Below, piece after piece: positions 33,006 to 41,019 of a stretch of DNA of 64,000 bases. The translations under genes and the position numbers were made by a program. The stretch is from Microbacterium protaetiae (lineage in GTDB: Bacteria > Actinomycetota > Actinomycetes > Actinomycetales > Microbacteriaceae). The stretch spans positions 2,976,001-3,040,000 of the forward strand of contig NZ_CP035494.1 in NCBI RefSeq assembly GCF_004135285.1, in the 5' to 3' direction. The first letter of the stretch is position 1. Each line of letters opens with the position of its first letter. Below the pieces are notes generated by a model. The model did no database searches and was not told the origin of the DNA. It worked only from the letters and a program-made list of their open reading frames with translations.

Positions 33006-35066
33006 GTGAGCATGGCAGGCCGAGGCGGCGGTGGACCCCGCGGAGTGGACTTCGAGGCGCAGCGCAAGAAGAACGCCCAAGCCCCCGTCATCGCGCACCT
33101 CGGCCGGCGCATCGTCGCCATGTTCCGCCCCTACCTCGGGCGCATCATCATCACCGGACTGCTCGTGATCGCCGGTGCGTCGATAGCCGTCGTGCCGCCG
33201 CTGATCGTGCAGCGCGTCTTCGACGACGCGCTGTTCCCCTCCGCCGGAAGCGGCCCCGATCTGGGGCTGCTGTTACGTCTCGTGATCATCATGGTGGTGC
33301 TCTTCCTCGCCTCGGCGGGACTGGGGATCGCGCAGACGTGGCTCACCTCGACGGTGGGAAACAGCGTCACCGGCGACCTGCGGGTGCGTCTTTTCGAGCA
33401 CCTGCAGGCTATGGAGCTGGGGTTTTTCACCCGCACCAAGACCGGCGTCATCCAATCGCGGCTGCAGAACGACGTCGGCGCCGTGTCGGGTGTGCTCACC
33501 AACACCGTCACGAGCATCATCGGCAACATCGTCACCGTCATCGCGTCGCTGGTCGCGATGATCCTCATCGACTGGCGGCTCACCATCATCGCCGTCATCC
33601 TGATGCCGATCCTCGCCCTCGTGCAGCGGCGGGTCGGACAGGTGCGCGCGCGCATCGCCGGGCAGACGCAGGAGTCGCTGTCAGAGCTGACCAGTATCAC
33701 CCAAGAGACCCTCAGCGTCTCGGGCATCCTGCTGTCCAAGTCGTTCAACCGGCAGCGCACCGAGTCGGCGCGCTACCGCGACGAGAACCGCAACCAGATC
33801 CGCCTGCAAGTGCGCCGCGCGATGAGCGGGCAGGGGTTCTTCGCGCTCGTTCAGGTGCTCATCTCCAGCGTGCCCGCCGTGATCTACCTGGTGTCGGGCT
33901 GGCTCATCGCCGGCGGGACCGGGGCCATCACCGCCGGAACCATCGTCGCCTTCACCACCGTGCAGGCGCGGTTGCTGCAGCCGCTGATGGGACTCATGCG
34001 CGTCGCACTCGACCTGCAGACCTCGGGAGCCGTCTTCGCGCGCATCTTCGAGTACCTCGACCTGGTGCCGGCGATCGCCGACGCCCCCGGTGCCGTGCCC
34101 GTCCCGCCCGGCGGGGCAGGGCGTGTGGAGTTCCGCGATGTGGTCTTCCGGTACCCGGATGCCGCACCCGAGACGCGGCCGACCCTCGATGGGATCTCGT
34201 TCGTGGCCGAACCGGGCCAGCACATAGCATTCGTGGGCCCTTCCGGCGCCGGAAAGACGACCGTGCTGTATCTCACCCCCCGGCTGTACGAGGCATCCGG
34301 CGGCGAGGTGCTGTTCGCCGACGTCGATGTGCGCCGGCTGACGATGGAGTCGATCATCGACAATGTCGGGATAGTGTCGCAGGAGACGTACCTGTTCCAC
34401 GCGACGATCCGCGAGAATCTGCGGTATGCGAAGCCCGAGGCGAGCGATGAAGAGATCGTCGATGCATGCCGGGCAGCCAACATCCACCACATCATCGAGG
34501 GGTTCGAAGACGGCTACGACACCGTCGTCGGCGAGCGGGGGTATCGGCTCTCGGGCGGCGAGAAGCAGCGCATCGCCATCGCACGCGTGCTGCTGAAGGA
34601 CCCCCCGGTGCTGCTGCTGGACGAAGCCACCTCGGCGCTGGACACCGTCTCGGAGCGCATCGTGCAGGAGGCCCTGGAGGCCGCCGCCCGCGGCCGCACG
34701 ACTCTGTCGATAGCGCACCGGCTGTCGACGGTCATCGGGGCCGACATGATCCACGTGGTCGATGCCGGCCGCATCGTCGAATCGGGCACGCACTCCGAGC
34801 TGATCGCTCAGAACGGGCTGTACGCCGAGCTTGCCGCCCAGCAGCTCGCGGCCAACAAGGTGCTGGAGACGGAGGACGAAGATCAGCGCACCGGCGCCGT
34901 CGATCATCCGCGCCGACGCGCTGACCGGGCACCCGACGACGAGGCCCCCGCGCCGACATCAGCGGGGCCCGACACGATTCCGCTGCGCGTCGCGGCTGGC
35001 CTGGTGGCCGACGCCGATGCCACACGGTGGCCGCCCGCGCTCGGCGACGTGCAGCCGCGCGCCTGA
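33006..35066 (+). CDS. ABC exporter, fused membrane and ATPase domains
   Basis: A 686-residue half-transporter, expected to act as a homodimer. After a polar N-terminus, six spans occupy about residues 40-330. The ATPase is intact: Walker A GPSGAGKTT (near residue 410), Q-loop IVSQETYLF, signature RLSGGEKQRIAIARVLLKDP, Walker B VLLLDEATSALD and H-loop IAHRLSTV. A tail of about 70 residues beyond the ATPase is acidic and Pro-rich. Resembles the multidrug/lipid exporter group. Contrast with the degenerate pair at 17.6-21 kb. Confidence 0.92.
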   Translation: MSMAGRGGGGPRGVDFEAQRKKNAQAPVIAHLGRRIVAMFRPYLGRIIITGLLVIAGASIAVVPPLIVQRVFDDALFPSAGSGPDLGLLLRLVIIMVVLFLASAGLGIAQTWLTSTVGNSVTGDLRVRLFEHLQAMELGFFTRTKTGVIQSRLQNDVGAVSGVLTNTVTSIIGNIVTVIASLVAMILIDWRLTIIAVILMPILALVQRRVGQVRARIAGQTQESLSELTSITQETLSVSGILLSKSFNRQRTESARYRDENRNQIRLQVRRAMSGQGFFALVQVLISSVPAVIYLVSGWLIAGGTGAITAGTIVAFTTVQARLLQPLMGLMRVALDLQTSGAVFARIFEYLDLVPAIADAPGAVPVPPGGAGRVEFRDVVFRYPDAAPETRPTLDGISFVAEPGQHIAFVGPSGAGKTTVLYLTPRLYEASGGEVLFADVDVRRLTMESIIDNVGIVSQETYLFHATIRENLRYAKPEASDEEIVDACRAANIHHIIEGFEDGYDTVVGERGYRLSGGEKQRIAIARVLLKDPPVLLLDEATSALDTVSERIVQEALEAAARGRTTLSIAHRLSTVIGADMIHVVDAGRIVESGTHSELIAQNGLYAELAAQQLAANKVLETEDEDQRTGAVDHPRRRADRAPDDEAPAPTSAGPDTIPLRVAAGLVADADATRWPPALGDVQPRA

Positions 35067-35077
35067 GCCGCGTACCC

Positions 35078-36214
35078 TCACCCGGTGACGGCGGCGACGG
35101 ATGCCGCGACCGCGGCGGCCACGGCATCGAGATCTTGCCGCAGCCCATGCGGAAACGTGAAACGCACGGCCGTCTGTGCCGTTTCGCGGTCGATGCCCAT
35201 CGCCGTCAGCACATGCGAGGGCTCGTCGGCGCCGGCCGCGCACGCCGAGCCCGATGAGGAGACCACTCCGCGCCGCTCGAGTTCGAGCAGCACCGCTTCT
35301 CCGCTGGTGCCCGCGAAGGTGAACGACGCCGTACCCGGCAGACGGTGCACACGGTCTCCGGTCAGGCGGGCGCGCGGCACCGCCGCCAAGACCCGGGCGA
35401 TGAAGGCGTCACGCAGCGCGGCGACGGCGGCGGCATCCTCTTCCCGCTCCGCTTCGGCGAGCTCGAGGGCCGTGGCCAGTGCCACGGCACCGGCCACGTT
35501 CTCGGTGCCGCTGCGCCGGCCGCGCTCCTGCCCGCCCCCGTGCACGAGCGGCTCGAGCGGAATGCGACCGCGCACCGCGAGCGCCCCGGTGCCCTTCGGC
35601 GCGCCAAGCTTGTGCCCGGCGATCGAAAGGGCGTCGGCGCCGGTGCCGCCCAACGGCAGCCAGCCGGCGGCCTGCACGGCGTCAAGATGCAGCGGGATGC
35701 CGCGTTCGCGGCAGACGGCGGCGATGGCGGCGACGTCCTGCACGGTGCCCACCTCGTTGTTCGCGTAGCCGACCGAGACCAGGGCGGTGTCGTCGCGCAG
35801 GGCGTCGGCGATGGCCGACGGCGACACGCGACCGCCGCCGTCGACGGGCACGAGCGTGATCTCGAAGCCGTGCACGCGCGCGAGGAAGTCGGCCGACTGC
35901 AACACGGCCTCATGTTCGATCGGCAGCGTCACGAGGTGTCGTGCGCCGCGTGCGAGGTGCGCGGCCACAGCGATGCCCTTGACCGCGAGATTGTCGGCCT
36001 CGGTGCCACCGGAGGTGAACACGACATCGCCGGCGCGCACGCCCAGAATGTGGGCGACGCGGGCCCGGGCGTCGTCGAGAGCCCGGGCCGAAGCCTCACC
36101 CACGGTGTGATGGCTCGACGGGTTGCCGAATGTGCGCGTGAGGAATGGGGTCATCGCCTCGAGCACCTCGCGGCGCACGGGGGTGGTGGCGGCGTTGTCG
36201 AGGTAGAGCATCAT
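35078..36214 (-). CDS. Cysteine desulfurase (NifS/IscS-like), last gene of the nad operon
   Basis: A 378-residue class V PLP aminotransferase: MMLYLDNAATTPVRREVLEA, FTSGGTEADNLAVKG, the PLP Lys in LSIAGHKLGAPKG, and the persulfide Cys in SSSGSACAAGADEPS. It takes sulfur from cysteine. Position at the end of nrtR-nadABC, with its ATG overlapping the nadC stop (ATGA), suggests that it supplies sulfur for the [4Fe-4S] cluster of NadA, as for nad-linked NifS proteins elsewhere. Confidence 0.92.
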   Translation of the reverse strand: MMLYLDNAATTPVRREVLEAMTPFLTRTFGNPSSHHTVGEASARALDDARARVAHILGVRAGDVVFTSGGTEADNLAVKGIAVAAHLARGARHLVTLPIEHEAVLQSADFLARVHGFEITLVPVDGGGRVSPSAIADALRDDTALVSVGYANNEVGTVQDVAAIAAVCRERGIPLHLDAVQAAGWLPLGGTGADALSIAGHKLGAPKGTGALAVRGRIPLEPLVHGGGQERGRRSGTENVAGAVALATALELAEAEREEDAAAVAALRDAFIARVLAAVPRARLTGDRVHRLPGTASFTFAGTSGEAVLLELERRGVVSSSGSACAAGADEPSHVLTAMGIDRETAQTAVRFTFPHGLRQDLDAVAAAVAASVAAVTG

Positions 36215-37065
36215 CCCTGAATGCGCAGGTCCAGCCCGAGATCGAGCGCCCGGGCGCCGTGCGTGAGGGCGCCCACCGAGATGACATCGACGCCCGTCTC
36301 GGCGATGGCCCGCACCGTGTCGAGGCTCACACCGCCCGACGCCTCGACGATCGCGCGGCCGGCGACCTGTTCCACGCCGATGCGCAGCTGGTCGAGTGAG
36401 AAGTTGTCGAGCATGATCGTGCCGATCCCGGCGGCCAGCACCGGCTCGATCTGGTCGAGCCGGTCGACCTCGACCTCGATGTGCGTCGTGTGCGGCAGCC
36501 GGGCCTTGGCCTGCCGCAGCGCCTCGGTGACGCTGAGGCCCTGTGCGGTGAGCACGCCGAGGTGGTTGTCCTTGGCCATCACGGCGTCCGAGAGCGAGTG
36601 GCGATGATTGCGGCCACCGCCGCAGACGACCGCGTGCTTCTCGAACGCGCGCAGTCCGGGAGTGGTCTTGCGGGTGTCGACGATGCGGGCAGCAGTGTGC
36701 GCGACCTCGGCGACGTAGCGCGCAGTGAGGGTGGCCACCCCGCTCATCCGCTGCACGAAGTTGAGTCCCACCCGCTCGGCGGTCAGCACCGCGCGGGCAG
36801 GGCCGGTGACGGTGGCCAGCACATCGCCGGGCGCGAAGCTCTGGCCATCGGCGCGGCTCAGCTCCACGCGCACGCTCGGATCGGTGAGCCGGAACGCGGC
36901 GGCGAACACCTCGCCGCCGGCGAGCACACCGGGCTCGCGGGCGATCAGATCGGCGCGCGCGGTGGCGGAGTCGGGGAGCAGCGCGGCACTGGTCGCATCG
37001 CCCCACGGGGCGTCTTCGTCGAGGGCCGCCGATACGGCGCGGTCGATGAGGGTCGGGGTGAGCAT
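36211..37065 (-). CDS. nadC: Nicotinate-nucleotide pyrophosphorylase (quinolinate phosphoribosyltransferase)
   Basis: A 284-residue NadC that converts quinolinate and PRPP into nicotinate mononucleotide. Visible: ALDEDAPWGDATSAALLP, AERVGLNFVQRMSGVAT, IVDTRKTTPGLRAFEKHAVV (substrate-binding Arg/Lys/His), RHSLSDAVMAKDNH and TIMLDNFSLDQL. Length is normal. Its ATG overlaps the nadB stop by one base. Confidence 0.96.
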   Translation of the reverse strand: MLTPTLIDRAVSAALDEDAPWGDATSAALLPDSATARADLIAREPGVLAGGEVFAAAFRLTDPSVRVELSRADGQSFAPGDVLATVTGPARAVLTAERVGLNFVQRMSGVATLTARYVAEVAHTAARIVDTRKTTPGLRAFEKHAVVCGGGRNHRHSLSDAVMAKDNHLGVLTAQGLSVTEALRQAKARLPHTTHIEVEVDRLDQIEPVLAAGIGTIMLDNFSLDQLRIGVEQVAGRAIVEASGGVSLDTVRAIAETGVDVISVGALTHGARALDLGLDLRIQG

Positions 37066-38696
37066 CAGCGGGCCTCCGTGAGCACGCGTTCAGAACGCAG
37101 CCTGTTCGCGTCGAAAAGGGGTGATTCGGTCGGGTTTGAGGCTTCGGCGTTGCGAATAGACGGAGTTCTGAACGCGTCGTCGTCGAGCCGGAAGTGCGCA
37201 CCGAGCGATGCGGTGCGCGCCGATGCGGCCGCGACGACGGCCTGCGCGAGCTGCAGCAGGTTCTCGTCTTCGCGTGCGGCCACCGTGTGCGGGGTGCGGG
37301 GCTGGGTCTGCCACGCGTCGAGCACCCCCGCGGCGCGTGCCAGGCCCGCGGCATCCCGTACCAATCCCGCCTGTGTCCACATCAGCTGCTGCAGCGCCTC
37401 ACGCGAGAAGGTCGGCGCGTCGATCGGCGCGGCGACCGCGCGAATCGCCGGCGCCCACATGGTCACCGGCCAGGTTCCGGATGCCGCATCCCGGGCGACG
37501 ACGTCGCCGGCACGGGCGCCGAAAACGGCGCCTTCGAGCAGCGAGTTCGAGGCCAGCCGGTTCGCTCCGTGCACGCCGGTGCATGCGCACTCGCCCACGG
37601 CGTAGAGCCCGGGCACGCTCGTGCGGCCCTCGAGATCGGTGCGCACCCCGCCCATCAGGTAGTGCGCGGCCGGGGTGACCGGGATCGGCTCGTGTGCCCA
37701 ATCGAGGCCGCGCTCGCGCACGGCCGCATCGATCGAGGGAAAGCGCCGGGCGAGGAACCCGGCCACGCCGTGCGCGCGCACGGCGGTGGCGTCCAGGCGC
37801 ACCGGGCGTCCGCCCTGCTCGCGCATGCGGCGGGCCACCGCGCGGGCGACGACGTCGCGGGGGGCCAGTTCGCCGTCGGGGTGGGTGTCGAACACGAACC
37901 GCCGTCCATGCTCGTCGATCAGGGTCGCGCCCTCGCCGCGGACCGCCTCAGACACGAGGAACGCACCGCCGGCGGCCAGCACGGTGGGGTGGAACTGCAC
38001 GAACTCGAGATCGCCGATCGCGGCGCCCGCGCGCAGCGCCGCCGCGATGCCGTCGCCGGTGGCGGTGGCCGGATTCGTGGTGTGCGCATAGAGCTGCCCG
38101 GCGCCGCCGGTGGCCAGGATGACGGCATCGGCGGTCACGACGTGGTGGCCACCGGTCAACAGCAGGTCGACACCGGTCACCCGCCGAGCCGTGTTCTGGC
38201 CGCTCCCGCCGTCTGCGAGGTCATCGACGACCACGTCGACCAGGAACGCGTGCTCGATGACGCGCGCCGTGCTTGCCCGCAAGCGCGCTATCAGAGCCTG
38301 TTCGATGGCTCGGCCGGTGGCATCGCCGCCCGCATGCAGAATGCGGGGATAGGAGTGGGCGGCCTCCAGACCCTTCAGGTACGTGCCGTCGGGCGCGCGG
38401 TCGAACGCGACGCCCGCGGCCACGAGCTCGTCGATGCGGGCCGGCGCCGCGGCGACCAATGCCCGCACCGCGGCGAGGTCGTTCGCTCCCGCGCCCGCGG
38501 TGAGGGTGTCGCGCACGTGGGCGCCGAAGTCGTCGTCGGCGAACGTCACGGCGGCGATCCCGCCCTGTGCCTGGGTCGTGTTCGCGTCGGCCAGGGCGGC
38601 CTTGGTCGCCAGTGTCACCTCGCAGCCCGCGGCGACCGCGTGCAGCGCGGCAGTGATGCCGGCGATGCCGCTGCCGATGACGACGACGTGCGTCAC
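37065..38696 (-). CDS. nadB: L-aspartate oxidase
   Basis: A 543-residue flavoprotein that oxidises L-aspartate to iminoaspartate for quinolinate synthesis. N-terminal FAD site VVVIGSGIAGITAALHA; TTQAQGGIAAV, HPTVLAAGGAFLVSEAVRGEG, and the conserved PAAHYLMGGVRTDLEGRTS with GLYAVGECACTGVHGANRLA. The C-terminal helical domain is complete. GTG 38696 overlaps the nadA stop (GTGA). The upstream open frame to 39164 is antisense-type extension inside nadA and was ignored. Confidence 0.95.
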   Translation of the reverse strand: MTHVVVIGSGIAGITAALHAVAAGCEVTLATKAALADANTTQAQGGIAAVTFADDDFGAHVRDTLTAGAGANDLAAVRALVAAAPARIDELVAAGVAFDRAPDGTYLKGLEAAHSYPRILHAGGDATGRAIEQALIARLRASTARVIEHAFLVDVVVDDLADGGSGQNTARRVTGVDLLLTGGHHVVTADAVILATGGAGQLYAHTTNPATATGDGIAAALRAGAAIGDLEFVQFHPTVLAAGGAFLVSEAVRGEGATLIDEHGRRFVFDTHPDGELAPRDVVARAVARRMREQGGRPVRLDATAVRAHGVAGFLARRFPSIDAAVRERGLDWAHEPIPVTPAAHYLMGGVRTDLEGRTSVPGLYAVGECACTGVHGANRLASNSLLEGAVFGARAGDVVARDAASGTWPVTMWAPAIRAVAAPIDAPTFSREALQQLMWTQAGLVRDAAGLARAAGVLDAWQTQPRTPHTVAAREDENLLQLAQAVVAAASARTASLGAHFRLDDDAFRTPSIRNAEASNPTESPLFDANRLRSERVLTEAR

Positions 38697-40036
38697 GAGG
38701 CCTGCTCCCAGGCGGCGGCCGGCGCGGCCGGCGGCTTGGCAGCCAGCATCCGCTCCAGCGCCACCCGGGCGTGGGTGGCGACGTCTTCGGGCACCGTGAT
38801 GCGGTTGCGCACCTCGCCGTCCAGGAGCCCTTCGAGCACCCATGCGATGTACCCGGGGTGGATGCGGTACATGGTCGAGCACGGGCACACCACCGGGTCG
38901 AGGCAGAAGATGGTGTGCTGCGGGTGTTCGGCCGCCAGCCGCTGCACCAGGTTTATCTCGGTGCCGATGGCGAACACGGTTGGCTCGGTGGCGGCCTCGA
39001 TCGCCTTGCGGATGTAGTCGGTCGAGCCCGCCTCGTCGGCGGCATCCACCACCGGAGCCGGGCACTCGGGGTGCACGATCACCCGCACGCCCGGATAGTC
39101 GACGCGTGCCTTCTCGATCTGATCGACCGTGAACCGCCGGTGCACCGAGCAGAAGCCGTGCCACAGGATCACGCGGGCATCGCGCAGTTCGTCAGGGGAT
39201 GCCCCGCCCAGCGGGCGGCGCGGATTCCACATCGGCATCTGCGCGGCATCCACACCCATCGCCTTCGCGGTGTTGCGGCCGAGGTGCTGGTCGGGAAAGA
39301 ACAGCACCCGGCGACCACGCGCGAACGCCCACTCGAGAACCGTGCGGGCGTTCGACGACGTGCACACGATGCCCGCGTGTCGGCCGACGAAACCCTTGAT
39401 CGCCGCCGAGGAATTCATGTAGGTCACCGGGATGACCGGCAGCAGCCCCTCGGCGTCGGGCGTGTCGAGGTCGCCGTAGAGCTCGGTCAGCTGCTCCCAG
39501 CACTCCTCGACATCGTCGATCGAGGCCATGTCGGCCATCGAACAGCCGGCGGCCAGATTGGGCAGGATCACGGCCTGGTCGGGCCCGGAGAGCATGTCGG
39601 CGGTCTCGGCCATGAAGTGCACGCCGCAGAACACGATGGCCTCGGCCTCAGGGTGGGCCTTGGCGGCGCCGGCGAGCTGGAAGGAGTCGCCCAGGTAGTC
39701 GGCGTGGACCACGACCTCTTCGCGCTGGTAGAAGTGCCCCAGAATGACGACGCGATCGCCGAGGGCCTTCTTGGCCGCGCGCACTCGGGCGTCGAGCTCG
39801 GCGGGGCTCGCGTCGCGGTACTCCTGCGGCAGTCCACCCTGCAGCGGCGCCCCGGTCGGGATCACATCGCCCATCGATGCTCCGGGTCCGTATCCGGGGA
39901 CCGGATCGAAGTCCCACGGGGCGGCGACCAGGTCCATCGTGCAGGCTTCCTGGTCGCTGGCGCCTGCGGCGATCTGTGCCAGCACGTGGTCGACCGACGG
40001 GTCGGGCGCGGTCAGCTGCAGGGGTGTGGTGTTCAT
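38693..40036 (-). CDS. nadA: Quinolinate synthase
   Basis: A 447-residue [4Fe-4S] NadA that condenses iminoaspartate with dihydroxyacetone phosphate to quinolinate. Core motifs: VVILGHFYQREEVV, IVFCGVHFMAETADML (cluster Cys), NLAAGCSMADM, VTYMNSSAAIKGF, WHGFCSVHRRFT and VVCPCSTMYRIHP with further cluster Cys. It carries the roughly 80-residue N-terminal extension common in actinobacteria. ATG overlaps the nrtR stop (ATGA). Confidence 0.96.
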   Translation of the reverse strand: MNTTPLQLTAPDPSVDHVLAQIAAGASDQEACTMDLVAAPWDFDPVPGYGPGASMGDVIPTGAPLQGGLPQEYRDASPAELDARVRAAKKALGDRVVILGHFYQREEVVVHADYLGDSFQLAGAAKAHPEAEAIVFCGVHFMAETADMLSGPDQAVILPNLAAGCSMADMASIDDVEECWEQLTELYGDLDTPDAEGLLPVIPVTYMNSSAAIKGFVGRHAGIVCTSSNARTVLEWAFARGRRVLFFPDQHLGRNTAKAMGVDAAQMPMWNPRRPLGGASPDELRDARVILWHGFCSVHRRFTVDQIEKARVDYPGVRVIVHPECPAPVVDAADEAGSTDYIRKAIEAATEPTVFAIGTEINLVQRLAAEHPQHTIFCLDPVVCPCSTMYRIHPGYIAWVLEGLLDGEVRNRITVPEDVATHARVALERMLAAKPPAAPAAAWEQAS

Positions 40037-40761
40037 CGCTCCTCGTTCCGGTTGGTCGAATCTGGTGTCGAGATGGGGCCGCGGGCGGCGAGCTCGACGG
40101 CGCCGTCGTAGCGGTACAGGCGGGCAGGGCGGTGGCTTCCGGTGCGGAAGCGGTCGGTGGGGATCAGGGTGCCGGTCGCTTCCACCTGGCGCCGGAAGTT
40201 CGCCGGATCGAGCTTGCGAGACAGGATCGACTCGTACACCTCGCGCAGATCAGCGAGCGTGAACTCATCAGGCAGCAGTCCGTGCGCAATCCGGGAGTAG
40301 CCGACCTTGTTGCGCAGCCGCCACAGCGCGTAGTCGACGATCGCGTTGTGGTCGAACGCGAGCTCGGGAAGGCTGTCGGCATCGAACCACTGCACATTCT
40401 CGGGTGCGGTGCCGGCCGCCGCGTGCGCGGCGCGCTGCTGATCGACCAGGTCGTGGCGCAGCAGCGCCCAGTAGATGATCGAGACGACGCGCGAGGGGGA
40501 GCGATCGACGTCACCGAACGCGTAGAGCTGTTCGAGATAGTTCGGGGCCAGACCCGTCGTCTCGGCGAGCGTGCGCGCCGCGGCGGCATCCAGCCCCTCG
40601 TCGGGGTCGAGCCAGCCGCCCGGCAGTGCCCATCGCCCCTCGAAGGGATCGCGTGTGCGCCGCACCAGGGGAAGTGACAGGGCGGCCCCGCCCGCAGCGG
40701 GGCGCAGCGTGAAGATCACCGTGGAGACGGCGACGCGGATGTCGGGGGATGTTCTGGTCAT
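40033..40761 (-). CDS. nrtR: NrtR-family Nudix-related transcriptional regulator of NAD metabolism
   Basis: A 242-residue regulator. The N-terminal domain is Nudix-like, but its box is broken: GGWLDPDEGLDAAAARTLAE has Thr in place of the conserved Glu after Arg and Ala in the Glu pair, so it should bind ADP-ribose-type ligands without hydrolysing them. The C-terminal winged helix (DEFTLADLREVYESILSRKL) binds DNA. It is the first gene of nrtR-nadA-nadB-nadC-desulfurase, with overlapping junctions, and an inverted repeat covers its start. Confidence 0.9.
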   Translation of the reverse strand: MTRTSPDIRVAVSTVIFTLRPAAGGAALSLPLVRRTRDPFEGRWALPGGWLDPDEGLDAAAARTLAETTGLAPNYLEQLYAFGDVDRSPSRVVSIIYWALLRHDLVDQQRAAHAAAGTAPENVQWFDADSLPELAFDHNAIVDYALWRLRNKVGYSRIAHGLLPDEFTLADLREVYESILSRKLDPANFRRQVEATGTLIPTDRFRTGSHRPARLYRYDGAVELAARGPISTPDSTNRNEER

Positions 40762-40796
40762 AGTGACTGTAACCTCGACTCCGATCTTATAGTCAC
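40757..40796. promoter_or_regulatory. Putative NrtR operator
   Basis: gtgactgtaa (40763-40772) and ttatagtcac (40787-40796) form an inverted repeat with one mismatch, and GTCA-TAG-TGAC (40757-40767) forms a smaller palindrome over the start codon. TATAGTCAC-like halves suit NrtR autoregulation of the nad operon. Confidence 0.55.
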
Positions 40797-40872
40797 GGCG
40801 ACCAGAACAGGAAATCGAGCGTCGTCTTTCCGACCTGCGTCATAGATCGGCACCGGGCGCGTCTCTTCTCGT

Positions 40873-40987
40873 GAGGCCGTTCTGGGGGCGGCCTCGCATC
40901 AGAGGATGGCGCGACTGGGGAGTCGCGCCGGGACCGGGTGGCGGGCTGACGATGCGAGGGGTGGATGCCGCGGCATCCACCCCTCGC
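40873..40987. other. Three consecutive hairpins upstream of the glycosyltransferase
   Basis: GAGGCCG/CGGCCTC pair at 40873-40895. GGCGCGAC/GTCGCGCC pair exactly at 40908-40929. 40954-40987 is a perfect 34-bp palindrome (17-bp arms, no spacer). No gene ends here on either strand, because nrtR runs away to the left. This may be a structured leader, a small RNA with its terminator, or a barrier between divergent units. Function is not shown. Confidence 0.5.
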
Positions 40988-41006
40988 CGTTTCGCCGGGC
41001 GCCCAG

Positions 41007-41012
41007 TAGTGT
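41007..41012 (+). promoter_or_regulatory. Probable leaderless -10 box of the glycosyltransferase gene
   Basis: TAGTGT matches TANNNT and ends 7 nt before GTG 41020, favouring that start over ATG 41035. Confidence 0.4.
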
Positions 41013-41019
41013 GAATCGG

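Noticed and set aside
37194..39017. 607-codon open frame antisense to nadB/nadC
   Set aside because: nadA, nadB and nadC are complete and overlapping on the minus strand; the plus frame shows no motif.
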